In this document: positions 9,217 through 17,658 of the stretch, piece by piece
How the letters are laid out: every line of letters starts with the position of its first letter
How positions within the stretch are numbered: the first letter of the stretch is position 1
Origin: Tessaracoccus massiliensis
GTDB lineage: Bacteria > Actinomycetota > Actinomycetes > Propionibacteriales > Propionibacteriaceae
DNA: 64,000 bases
Assembly: GCF_000826065.2 (NCBI RefSeq)
Contig: NZ_LN623537.1
Coordinates: forward strand, 1 to 64,000
Reading direction: 5' to 3'
Made by a program: the position numbers and the translations under genes
Notes under the pieces: generated by a model
What the model saw: the letters and a program-made list of their open reading frames with translations, nothing else
Told to the model about the DNA's origin: nothing
Database searches by the model: none

Positions 9217-11473
9217 ATGACTAGTCCAACCCAGTTCCCGTCCCTAACTCTTTCCCGCCGCGCCGCCATCGGTGGCGGCCTCGCCGTCGCTGCCGCCGGC
9301 AGCCTCGCGTGGAGTGATCCGGTCGCCGCCCGCGCGGTCACCAACATGCTGCTCAACCCCGGCTTCGAGGAAGTGGTCGACGGGGCGGCCGCGCACTGGA
9401 CGCCGTTCGGTGCGTCCTCGGTGGGCAAGGCCGTTCCCTCCACCGAGCGGGCGCGCCCGGGAAGCTACGGGCTCAAGCTCGGCGACGGCGCCACCGGCGG
9501 CATCGGCCTGCGCAGCTCCTCGGTGGACGCCACCGTCGGCGAAACCTACGAGGGCTCCGTGTTCGCCTACGTGGAGAGCGGCGCCCAGTTCTCCGTTTAC
9601 CTCGAGTTCTGGAACGCGGCGGGCGCCCGCATCGCCACGTCGTTCAAGACCTTCAGCCTGCCGGGCGTCTGGCAGCGGGTTGACCTCCGCGCCACCGCCC
9701 CTGAGGGCACCGTGCGGGCCACCCTGCTCCTCTACGCCCCCGCGAATACCCGCGGGGTGGCGTCGCCACCGGCGAGATGATCTCCATGCATGACCTGGAC
9801 GTGGGCGGCCCGGCGGGCAGCAAGGCCACCGCGGATGACCGCTACGTCTACATCGGCCCCGCCGGCAGCCCGTACATCTGGCGCTTCGATCCGGCCACGG
9901 GCACGGTGGAGGCTTGGACCGAGATCGGGCCCGCCACCACCTGGGCCTACGCCATGGATGTCCACGACGGGTACCTCTACGTGGGCACCTACCGTGACGC
10001 CACCGTGCGTCGCATCAACCTGGAGACCGCCGAAGTGGAGGTCTACGGCCGCGTCTCCACCTCGCTGTACGCCACGGGCGTGGCCATCGACGAGCAGTAC
10101 GTCTACGGCGGCTCCGCCGCACCCGGCAAGCCGCTGCGCTGGGACCGTGAGGGAGGCGGCAACCAGCTGGACCTCACGCAGTACCTCAGCGATTCGCCCG
10201 TCGGCATCCTGGACATGGTCAAGGCCGGCGACAGGCTCTACATCGCCAGCGGCCGCCAGGTCATCAGCATCCACCCCGACGGCTCGGGCCGCTACTCCCA
10301 CAGCATCCCGGAGGAGGATCGCTACGTCGATCAGCTCGCCGTCGGCCCCGACGGCGAGGTCTACGCCCTGGCCCGCCTCACCACCAACCTCTACCGCGTC
10401 ACCGAAGCCGGCCTGGAGAAGATCACCCAACCGTTCGACAACGTGGAGAACATCCACCTCGAAGTGCTCGACGACGGGCGCATCGTCGGCGTCAGCGCCC
10501 TGGGCCACTTCTGGATCCACACCATCGGCGGCGAGACGCAGCTGTATGACCCGGCCATGCTCGGCTACGGCTACCCGGATCAGGCGCAGGCCATGCTGCT
10601 GAGCAGCCGCCAGCGCGTATGGGTGGCGGGCCACTACTCGATCACGGTGCACCACCCGCCGTCGGGCACGCAGCAGCGCATCCACGTCAACGGCGAGGCC
10701 AAGGCCCTGGCCGAGGGTCGCGATGGCACCATCTACGCCGCGCTGTATCCCAGCGCCAGCATCATCGCCATCAACCCGAACACGCTCGAGGTCACCGTGC
10801 TGGGGCTCATCGGCAACGGCCAGATGCGCGCCATGGACATGGTCTACGACAGGCCGCGGCACCAGCTGGTGGTGGCCACCGGCCCCACGGGCGGGCAGCA
10901 CACCGGCGCCCTGACCTTCGTGGACCTGCGCACCGGCACCTTCGACGTGCGGAGGGACTACCTGCCCGAGCAGCGGGTGATGAGCATCTCCATCGAAGGC
11001 AACGTGGCCTACATCGTGGGCGACACCTACGGCGAGAGCACGCCTGGCCCGCTGCGCCCCGTCGGGCAGGTGGCAGCCGTCAACCTGGATACGCGCGAGC
11101 TGATCTGGCGTCGTGAACTGATGCCGTGGGAATCCTACGAGCAGGTGGAGGTGGTCGACGGCGTGCTCTACCTGGTGGGGCGGCGCCCCCGCGGCCAGTG
11201 GGTGGCCTATGACCTGGCCACCGAGCAGATCATCCACGCCGGGGACCTGGCCGGCTACGGCGGCCTCGATTCGGTGGGCGGCCGGGTGTTCAGCTGGTGC
11301 ACTGGGCTCTGGAGATGCGTGAACTGCCCAGCAAGAAATCCGACGGCGGGCTGCTGTACGCGGGTGTGCCCAACGGGTGGTACAACAACCCGATGTTCGC
11401 CTTCGTGCCCAACGGGAAGTCGACGTGGGGCATGTGGGGCCAGGATCTGGCTCGCATCCCGCTTCCGAAGTGA
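9217..11473 (+). pseudogene. Tat-exported carbohydrate-binding and beta-propeller protein, two frameshifts
   Basis: ATG 9217 follows a good ribosome site, GAAGGAG. The N-terminus has LSRRAAIGGGLAVAAAG, a twin-arginine signal ending near ARA. A jelly-roll domain resembling the CBM4/9 group follows, starting NMLLNPGFEEVVDG. From about residue 185 come repeated strands such as DRYVYIGPAGSPYIWRFD and DGYLYVGTYRDATVRRI, which look like a six- or seven-bladed propeller. Two one-base losses break the frame: one in the G4 run at 9754-9757, and one near 11294, where VF passes to QLVHWALEMRELPS. With both restored the protein is about 752 residues and ends ARIPLPK at 11473. Its substrate is unknown; it lies next to the polysaccharide locus. 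Confidence 0.75.
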
Positions 11474-11486
11474 CCTGAGGTGGTGA

Positions 11487-11517
11487 GGGGTCGCGCATCC
11501 GGTGGATGCGCGGCCCC
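11487..11517 (+). terminator. Stem-loop terminator after the Tat-exported protein gene
   Basis: A 14-bp stem with one G-T pair (arms 11487-11500 and 11504-11517) and a 3-base loop lies 14 bp after the stop at 11473. There is no T-run, which is usual for high-GC actinobacteria. Confidence 0.65.
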
Positions 11518-11625
11518 TCCGTCGTGTCTGTGCCACTAGGGAGATGCATTCGCCTCCAAAACGTCTTCTGTGGATAACTCTGGATCCGTCCGGTTTTGTC
11601 AGAGTGGCCGTTTAATATCGGTTGT

Positions 11626-13053
11626 ATGAACGAGACGCGGGATCTGACACAGCGGTACATCGCCGCGCTGTGGGACACCGCGCGCTCACTCGGAACCGAC
11701 GAAGCCGCTCACGAGGTGTTGGCGGGGCTGGTTGAGGATGTGGCCGAGGCTGAGGCTCAACTGGCCGGGTTGAAGCTGCATCTGTTGCACGAGGCCCGCC
11801 TCTCCGGTGCCGACGGTGTGTTGGCGAGGGTGAAGGAATCGGTACGTACCACCACAGTGCAGGCCACCTCCACGCTGAAACTTTCCGTCGAGCTGGGTGA
11901 GCGATTCGAGGTGATCGGTGCCGCGTTGAACGAGGCCAGGATCTCGCTGGCGCAGGCCGAAGCGATCGTCTCCGGGCTACGGAAACTCCCTACGCGGCTC
12001 ACCGGCTCGGAGATGGTCCGGTGTCAGGAAACGATCCTGGAGTACACCGACACCTTCGGCCCCACTCAGCTGCGCATCCTTGCGGCGCGGTTACTGGAGG
12101 TCATCGACCCGGAACAGGCCGAGACCGAGGAAGCCAAGCGCCTGGCTGCGGAAGAGCGGGCGGCGCGGCGGGGCCGGTTCCTGCGGCTGTCCCCGGACTT
12201 TCATGGGTCGATGCGCATCACCGGGCAGTTGCCTGTGGCTGATGCCGCGCAGCTGTCTGCCCAGTTGGAGGCGTTGATGCCGTCGATCTCGTCGTATGCG
12301 GAGACCGGTGAAGTCCCGGGCCCGGACGTGCGGCGCGCTGACGCGCTGGTGCTGTTGTGCCAGGCAGCGGCGAACGCCGGTGAGTTGCCGGCCCATGGTG
12401 GGGACCGTCCCACGGTGCACATCACCATGGACTTCGACACGCTCGTCTCCGGCCTGGGCCGCGTCGGGATGCTCGGTCATGATTCCGTTGACGGGATCTC
12501 GGCCGGTGAAGCCAGGCGGCTGGCCTGCCATGCGGGGATCGTGCCCATGGTCCTGGATGGGGAATCCCTCTCACTGGATGTGGGGCGTGAGAAGCGGTTG
12601 TTCACCCCGGCGATGATCGCCGCGCTGGCTGAACGGGACAAGGGATGTGCTTTCCCCAACTGTCACGTCCCGCCAGCGTCGTGTCACGCGCACCACATCG
12701 TGCCGTGGTGGGCATGGGGCCCTACTTGCGTCTCGAACGGGGTGTTGTTGTGTCCGCATCATCACAGGGTGGTGGAACCAGACCCCACCCAGTCGCCAGA
12801 ATCGCAGTGGCAGGTGCATCTCGACGAGGTGACAGGGTTGCCGTGGTTCACCCCACCCACGCATGCTGATCCGCGGCGAAGGCCCCGGCAGAACGCCAGA
12901 TTCATCCTCCACCACATCAAACTCGAACCCGCCGCTGGGACACCACCATGCCCACCCGAGAGCAGAGAACTCATCCTCGAGGACCTGCTCAAGCACGCCT
13001 CCCCGGCCTGGGCCAGCAGCGGCGGAGCGAGGGAAAGCAGCTTCCCAACTTAA
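11626..13053 (+). CDS. DUF222 / HNH endonuclease domain protein (13E12 repeat type)
   Basis: The protein has 475 residues from ATG 11626. The N-terminal two thirds form the helical DUF222 domain, with LVEDVAEAEAQLAGLKL and GRFLRLSPDFHGSMRITG. The C-terminus has an HNH nuclease fold: CAFPNCHVPPASCHAHHI holds a Cys pair and the first His residues, and NGVLLCPHHHRVVE supplies the final zinc and catalytic His. Many actinobacteria, including Propionibacteriaceae, carry several copies that differ little, and their biological role is not settled. They are often near mobile or repeated DNA, as here. All expected HNH residues are present, so the nuclease may be active. Confidence 0.88.
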   Translation: MNETRDLTQRYIAALWDTARSLGTDEAAHEVLAGLVEDVAEAEAQLAGLKLHLLHEARLSGADGVLARVKESVRTTTVQATSTLKLSVELGERFEVIGAALNEARISLAQAEAIVSGLRKLPTRLTGSEMVRCQETILEYTDTFGPTQLRILAARLLEVIDPEQAETEEAKRLAAEERAARRGRFLRLSPDFHGSMRITGQLPVADAAQLSAQLEALMPSISSYAETGEVPGPDVRRADALVLLCQAAANAGELPAHGGDRPTVHITMDFDTLVSGLGRVGMLGHDSVDGISAGEARRLACHAGIVPMVLDGESLSLDVGREKRLFTPAMIAALAERDKGCAFPNCHVPPASCHAHHIVPWWAWGPTCVSNGVLLCPHHHRVVEPDPTQSPESQWQVHLDEVTGLPWFTPPTHADPRRRPRQNARFILHHIKLEPAAGTPPCPPESRELILEDLLKHASPAWASSGGARESSFPT

Positions 13054-13075
13054 CTTCCCACATGACATGCCACCT

Positions 13076-13105
13076 GGTAAGTGGGGTGGTAAGTAGGTGG
13101 TAAGT
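13076..13105. repeat. Three GGTAAGT direct repeats between convergent genes
   Basis: GGTAAGT occurs at 13076, 13088 and 13099, spaced 12 and 11 bp, in the 144-bp gap between the HNH gene and the end of the dehydrogenase gene. The spacing is about one helical turn. No function is evident. Confidence 0.4.
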
Positions 13106-13197
13106 CCTTCCCGCTGGTTGCTTCAGTGGGCACGAAGATCACTTCGGCCGGGGCGTGAACCCGGCCGAGGGGCATGACGTGGCGACGGAGGAGAGGG

Positions 13198-14382
13198 TCA
13201 GGGTTTGAGGACCACCTTGATGCAGCCGTCGTCCTTCTTCTGGAACATCCGGTAGGCATCAGCCGCCTCATCGAGAGGGACATGGTGGGTGGCCAGCGTT
13301 TCCAGGCCCATCGGATCATCGTCTTCGAGCGCGACGGCCAGGAGACCGTCGGTCCACTGCTGCACGTGGCACTGGCCCATGCGCATGGTGATGCCCTTGT
13401 CGAACATCTGCATCAGCGGCATGGGGCTGGCCATGCCGCCGTACACGCCCGACAGCGAGACGGTGCCGCCGCGCTGCACCGCGTCGATGGCGGTGTGGAG
13501 GGCGTCGAGGCGGTCGATGCCCACGGTCTCGATGGCCTTGCGCGCCAGGGGCTTGGGTAGGCGGGTGGTGGCGCCGATTACCTTCTCCGCCACCGGGTTT
13601 CCGTGCGCCTCCATGCCCACGGCGTCGACGACGGATTCGGGGCCGTGGCCGTCGGTGAGGTCGCGGAGGGCTTGGGCCACGTCGTCGACATCGCGGACGT
13701 CGACCGTTTCGGCGCCCGAGGCCCTGGCGAGAGCGAGCCGCTCGTCGACCAGGTCGACGGCGAGGATCCGCTGCACGCCCTGGCGGTGGGCGCTGCGGAT
13801 GGCCAACTGCCCGACGGGTCCGAGGCCGAGGACGGCGAGGGTCCCGCCGTCGGGGGTGGCGGCCCACTCGACGCCCTGCCAGGCGGTGGGGAGGATGTCG
13901 GAGAGGTAGAGGAACCGCTCGTCGGGGAGCTCGTGGGGGAGTTTCACGGGGCCGAAATCGGCGTGCGGGACGCGGACCAGTTCTGCCTGTCCGCCCGGCA
14001 CGCGGCCGTAGAGGCTGGTGTAGCCGAAGAGGGCGGCACCGTTGTCCTGCTCATGATCGCGCGTGGTGTCGCACTGGGAGTAGAGGCCCTTTGAGCATGC
14101 AAAGCAGTGGCCGCAGGAGATGGTGAACGGGACGACGACGCGGTCACCGGGCTTGAGGTTCTCGACGGCGGAGCCCACCTCCTCGACGATGCCCATGAAC
14201 TCGTGGCCGAGCACGTCGTCGGGATGGAGGTAAGGCGCCAAAACGCCATACAGGTGCAGATCCGAACCGCAGATGGCGGTGGATGTGACGCGGACGATGG
14301 CGTCGGTGGGTTGCTGGATCGCGGGATCCGGGACGCTCTTCACTTCGACCTTCTCGAGGCCCTGCCACGTGAGTGCTTTCAT
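13198..14382 (-). CDS. Zinc-dependent alcohol/formaldehyde dehydrogenase (MDR family)
   Basis: The protein has 394 residues from ATG 14382, chosen because MKALTWQGLEKVEVKSVPDP is the normal family start; longer in-frame starts upstream are not supported. It has the catalytic zinc ligands in TAICGSDLHLYG and VLGHEFMG, the four-cysteine structural zinc loop CGHCFACSKGLYSQC, and a Rossmann motif GLGPVGQLA for NAD(P)H. The long loop near residues 115-150 and the D-x-V-D-AVGMEAHG region resemble the glutathione-independent formaldehyde dehydrogenase branch. It would oxidise an alcohol or aldehyde in the cytoplasm. The precise substrate cannot be deduced. Confidence 0.85.
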   Translation of the reverse strand: MKALTWQGLEKVEVKSVPDPAIQQPTDAIVRVTSTAICGSDLHLYGVLAPYLHPDDVLGHEFMGIVEEVGSAVENLKPGDRVVVPFTISCGHCFACSKGLYSQCDTTRDHEQDNGAALFGYTSLYGRVPGGQAELVRVPHADFGPVKLPHELPDERFLYLSDILPTAWQGVEWAATPDGGTLAVLGLGPVGQLAIRSAHRQGVQRILAVDLVDERLALARASGAETVDVRDVDDVAQALRDLTDGHGPESVVDAVGMEAHGNPVAEKVIGATTRLPKPLARKAIETVGIDRLDALHTAIDAVQRGGTVSLSGVYGGMASPMPLMQMFDKGITMRMGQCHVQQWTDGLLAVALEDDDPMGLETLATHHVPLDEAADAYRMFQKKDDGCIKVVLKP

Positions 14383-14532
14383 AAAACCAAAGTAAGGGAT
14401 GCGCGCAGGATCATGGCGGGTTTCTATGGGTCGCCTCCGTAAGGGTGAGGGCGCGAAGTGGCGCATGAGTGACGATGTGCAGGATCGACGTCGCGGAGAT
14501 CGAGCGCGCCGTCGCCGAGAGTGAGAAGGAAT

Positions 14533-15729
14533 TCAGGCTATCTGGCCGGATCGCGCAGGGCGTTGTCGGGTGTTGGTCCGTAGCCATACCCGCTCAGTGC
14601 CCGTGTCGTGCAAGACGACATGAATCAGGGCCTCCTCAGCTGCCTTACAGCCCGCCCCGTTGAAGAACTTCTCTCGTACCTCGTCCTCGGTCATCGGAGA
14701 TGCGGGGTCGTTGTACCAGTAAATGATTAGCTCAGGGCGGTACGTGCAACGCTGGTGGTCAGTGTTCGGGCACCTGTCGCTGGGCCCATGGCTGAACTGC
14801 TCTTGGCTGAGCGCCTCGGCGATGTTTCGCCACCACCATCGGTCCACCGCTCCGAGGGAGGACCCGAAGATGATGAAGAGGGCAGTGTCCTCGAACAGAT
14901 GGCCGTAGCGGGGCCTGGTTTGCGCCCAGAATGGCTTCGCCAGGCGCAGCCGTGGGTCGTGATTGTTGCTCGACGTAGCGGGTTCATCGATGCCGAAGAG
15001 TAGAGACCTGGGGATGCTGTGTTGTCCATGAGGATGGACCACCTCCGCAATCACGTACGACGAGGACAGATCTCCAGGGCGGACGGCCGCGTTCGTGACT
15101 CCTCGAGGGTTGTTGTGGAACGTGCAGTTGCGGTCCTCCCGTTTGTTCGGCAGAGGATCAAACTGTTCCTGATCCAGGTAGATGTAGTCATCGAGGAGTG
15201 ACGTGTAGTTGAAGTTGACGAACACGAAGTTGTACAGCTCCTGATTCACATACGTGGGGAATCTGCTTGCACGGTATGCGTCATCAGGAAGGTCATACAA
15301 GAATGCCATCAGTGATTCTCGCGCCCACATGTTCCGAGATGAATCTCGTCCAAGGTCGGTGAGCAGAGTGCTAGGGATGACTCTATCGAGAAACTCCGCG
15401 AACTGGCCCTGCAGTTTCCGCAGCGCAGTGCTTAACTCGGCTATTTGCTGTTGCCAGCCTGGCTGCTCTAGCAGGCGATCGACCGCGCCTTCAACGTCGC
15501 TCCAGTCACTTACACCTTCTTTCTTGAGCCTCTGCATTTTCTTGAGGATGGGGTCATTCGGATCGAAGTGCCGCTGCTCGAGAAAGTCATGGAAGTGTGT
15601 GTACCGGGTGTCGACTCTCGACTGATAGTCGTTCAACGTCTGGATGTCGAAGCCGTTGCCGACGAACGCCATCACGTTGCGCTGGACAGTAACATCTCCG
15701 AAGGCCTGACTGTAGTCAGTGTGACCCAT
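14533..15729 (-). CDS. AbiH-like putative phage abortive-infection protein
   Basis: The protein has 398 residues from ATG 15729, which sits six bases after a strong AGGAGG. An in-frame opening continues upstream but has no comparable ribosome site. It carries the AbiH family marks in order: an N-terminal VMAFVGNGFDIQTLNDYQ, a central FVFVNFNYTSLLDDY, AEVVHPHGQHSIPRSLLFGI, and near the C-terminus LFIIFGSSLGAVDRWWW. AbiH was first described in Lactococcus as a phage abortive-infection determinant and its mechanism is not known. The gene stands alone between a dehydrogenase and a VanZ-like gene, near hipBA. Its base composition looks less GC-rich than that of its neighbours, which suggests transfer. 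The family call rests on motifs only. Confidence 0.75.
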   Translation of the reverse strand: MGHTDYSQAFGDVTVQRNVMAFVGNGFDIQTLNDYQSRVDTRYTHFHDFLEQRHFDPNDPILKKMQRLKKEGVSDWSDVEGAVDRLLEQPGWQQQIAELSTALRKLQGQFAEFLDRVIPSTLLTDLGRDSSRNMWARESLMAFLYDLPDDAYRASRFPTYVNQELYNFVFVNFNYTSLLDDYIYLDQEQFDPLPNKREDRNCTFHNNPRGVTNAAVRPGDLSSSYVIAEVVHPHGQHSIPRSLLFGIDEPATSSNNHDPRLRLAKPFWAQTRPRYGHLFEDTALFIIFGSSLGAVDRWWWRNIAEALSQEQFSHGPSDRCPNTDHQRCTYRPELIIYWYNDPASPMTEDEVREKFFNGAGCKAAEEALIHVVLHDTGTERVWLRTNTRQRPARSGQIA

Positions 15730-15917
15730 TCTCGACCTCCTGTAACTTCGCTGCGCATTCTTTGGTGTCACTGTATAGCTCCGACGCGGCAGACCAGCGG
15801 CGACCGCAGCGCATGAGCAAAACGGACGTATCACATTGACAGGATCTGTGATTGACCAGCAGAGCGGGTCGTTACGGCAGGGTGGGCCGCCGTCGTGGGA
15901 TGGCTGCTGCGGAAGCG

Positions 15918-17009
15918 CTAACGGTCGCGGGCATCGCGCATCTCTGCGCCCGTGACCAGGCCGGCGATGCCCCGCGACCGGGTGAAGGGCACGACGATGA
16001 ACGCCGCCGCCACCAGCGGGAGCGTGAGGACGTCGAGCTCCGAGGGGCTGATCGAGTTGACCAGTAGCAGCAGCGCGCACATGCCCGGGATTACGGAGGC
16101 GTGGGCGAGTCGCTGCAAGCGGCTGCCGTCGGTCCACTGACCTCCCTTGCGCCACTTCGGGGTGAGCCACACCGCCGTCTGGCCGATCGACGCGCCGGAG
16201 CCGCTCCACGCGGGCCACAGGAACACGATCACCCATGCGCCGATGAACGCCCAGGGGAGCAGTCCGTTGACGCTGGTGCCCATCCCGAGGATGCCGCGGG
16301 CGATGGCGAGGGGCGCCTGCAGGACGAGGGTGAGGGTGACGATGAGGATGAGGTCGACGAGCATGCCGAGCCACCGTCGCATGGTGGTGACCTTGCGCGG
16401 GTTGAGCCTCTGCTCGCGGAGTTTGTGGGCGTGGGGCATCCAGAACAGCGCCGCCGGGGCCAGGAGGATGCCGAGTGCGGCGCCGAGGGTGTTGGCCATG
16501 AGGTCGTCGACGTCGGCGGCGCGGAACGCGCAGGGGTAGAGGCCCCACAGGCCGGTGAGCTGGGTCGCCTCGATGAGGAGCGAGACGAGGAACCCGACGA
16601 CGATGGTGGTGATGACGGAGCGGTGGAAGTAGCGCCGCACGATCACGCCCAGCGGCACGAACAGGAGCACGTTGAACGCCACCTGGAGCACGGCGAAGCT
16701 CTTGACGATCTGCAGGGGAGTGAGGCCGACGGTCTCGCGGCGGATGTCGTCGAGGAACTGGAACGGCCGGAGGTTCATGTGGGCGGCGTGGGCTTCGCAC
16801 CATTGCTGCGAGATCTCCGGCAGCGGGAAGAACGTGTAGGTGAACAGCGCGGTGCCGTAGAGGCAGATGGCCGCGAGGCCGAGCATGCGGGGGAAGCTGA
16901 ACCCGCCGTAGCGGCGGTACTGCCACAGCAGGCCAGGCAGGAAGCAGGCGAGGAAGAACATCCCGCCGATCACCACGGCGATCACGCCGTTCTCAACCCA
17001 TGAAGTCAT
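15918..17009 (-). CDS. VanZ-like and RDD-like integral membrane protein
   Basis: The protein has 363 residues and about nine hydrophobic segments. The N-terminal half is VanZ-like: ALFTYTFFPLPE, a long loop with NLRPFQFLDD, then VAFNVLLFVPLGVIVRR and LIEATQLTGL, the conserved core of the family. After residue 225 a second set of helices begins with RRWLGMLVDLILIV, and GQTAVWLTPKWRKGGQWT resembles the RDD domain. VanZ proteins are linked to teicoplanin resistance in enterococci, but most bacterial relatives have no known role, so resistance should not be assumed. It is divergent from hipB. Confidence 0.8.
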   Translation of the reverse strand: MTSWVENGVIAVVIGGMFFLACFLPGLLWQYRRYGGFSFPRMLGLAAICLYGTALFTYTFFPLPEISQQWCEAHAAHMNLRPFQFLDDIRRETVGLTPLQIVKSFAVLQVAFNVLLFVPLGVIVRRYFHRSVITTIVVGFLVSLLIEATQLTGLWGLYPCAFRAADVDDLMANTLGAALGILLAPAALFWMPHAHKLREQRLNPRKVTTMRRWLGMLVDLILIVTLTLVLQAPLAIARGILGMGTSVNGLLPWAFIGAWVIVFLWPAWSGSGASIGQTAVWLTPKWRKGGQWTDGSRLQRLAHASVIPGMCALLLLVNSISPSELDVLTLPLVAAAFIVVPFTRSRGIAGLVTGAEMRDARDR

Positions 17010-17177
17010 CGTGGTTTTGACGGTAGTGCGGCCCGGGGGTCGGTTTCCAGCGGAAATGCCCCCGGTTGAGGGGTTTGGGGGATGGGGTGCACTGGGGTCG
17101 CGCGGGGTTCAGGGCCACGGGCTCGGGCCGGGCTCAGAAGGGAAGCCGAGCGCGCATCCACTGGGCGGTCGGTGGGC

Positions 17178-17217
17178 GGTGCAAGTTGTGCATCGAGTCC
17201 GCTGCACAACTTGCACC
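17178..17217. repeat. Perfect 15-bp inverted repeat with 10-base spacer
   Basis: Arms 17178-17192 and 17203-17217 are exact reverse complements (GGTGCAAGTTGTGCA). The repeat stands in the 385-bp gap between the VanZ-like gene and hipB, 168 bp upstream of VanZ start on its own strand. It has no T-run on either side. It could be an operator or a structured leader. The rest of the gap up to 17313 shows no gene. Confidence 0.7.
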
Positions 17218-17313
17218 TGCTGGGTGGTGGGGGACTGGCTTCCGCCGTCTCCATGGCGTGAGGAGTTCCGGGGCGCACGAAAGCCCCCCCGCGTACGTGG
17301 GGGTAGACGCTGT

Positions 17314-17381
17314 GTGGTCGTTCGGCTACATTAGGGAATGTTGGCGTTCGACCACATTGCAGAATGTGGTCGTTCGACTAC
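17314..17381 (+). promoter_or_regulatory. Putative hipBA operator: palindrome between two direct repeats
   Basis: A perfect 10-bp palindrome CGACCACATT-gcag-AATGTGGTCG lies at 17349-17372. Two 16-bp direct repeats, GTGGTCGTTCGRCTAC, begin at 17314 and 17366, 52 bp apart or about five helical turns. The second overlaps the right arm of the palindrome and ends 13 bp before the hipB ATG. HipB antitoxins repress their own operon through such sites, so autoregulation is the likely purpose. The binding itself is inferred. Confidence 0.65.
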
Positions 17382-17394
17382 TTGAGGAGTTTCC

Positions 17395-17658
17395 ATGCAA
17401 CTCGCGACGATGGCCCAGGTTGCGGCCGCTGTTCGGAGCGCTCGTGTGGAACTGGGGTGGACGCAGTCCCAACTTGCTGAACGCCTGCACGCATCTCGGG
17501 ACTGGGTCATCCGGCTCGAGCAGGGGAACCCTCGGCTTGAGGTGCAGCGGGTGCTGGATGCCCTGACAGTATTGGGGATCAGCCTCGTTGGTGAGTCAGG
17601 TGCAGTTGATGAACTGGAATCGGCCCCCTTCGCTGATGTCTTCCAGGCACTGTCATGA
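17395..17658 (+). CDS. hipB: HipB-like antitoxin, XRE-type DNA-binding protein
   Basis: The protein has 87 residues from ATG 17395, preceded by GAGGAG. It consists of a single Cro/XRE helix-turn-helix: MAQVAAAVRSARVELGWTQ, then SQLAERLHASRDWVIRLEQG, with a short C-terminal tail rich in acidic residues. The stop overlaps the start of hipA by four bases (ATGA), so the two are made together. It should neutralise the HipA kinase and repress the operon at the palindrome just upstream. Confidence 0.88.
   Translation: MQLATMAQVAAAVRSARVELGWTQSQLAERLHASRDWVIRLEQGNPRLEVQRVLDALTVLGISLVGESGAVDELESAPFADVFQALS

Noticed and set aside
14533-16926. A 797-codon minus-strand open frame that would extend AbiH upstream through the VanZ region
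   Set aside because: The strong AGGAGG and ATG at 15729 give the family start; upstream of it the frame is antisense-free noise in the VanZ gene's other frame and is rich in Arg/Pro/His, as shadow frames are in high-GC DNA.
15918-17009. Glycopeptide resistance from the VanZ-like gene
   Set aside because: VanZ-like proteins are widespread without any resistance role, and no van genes are nearby.
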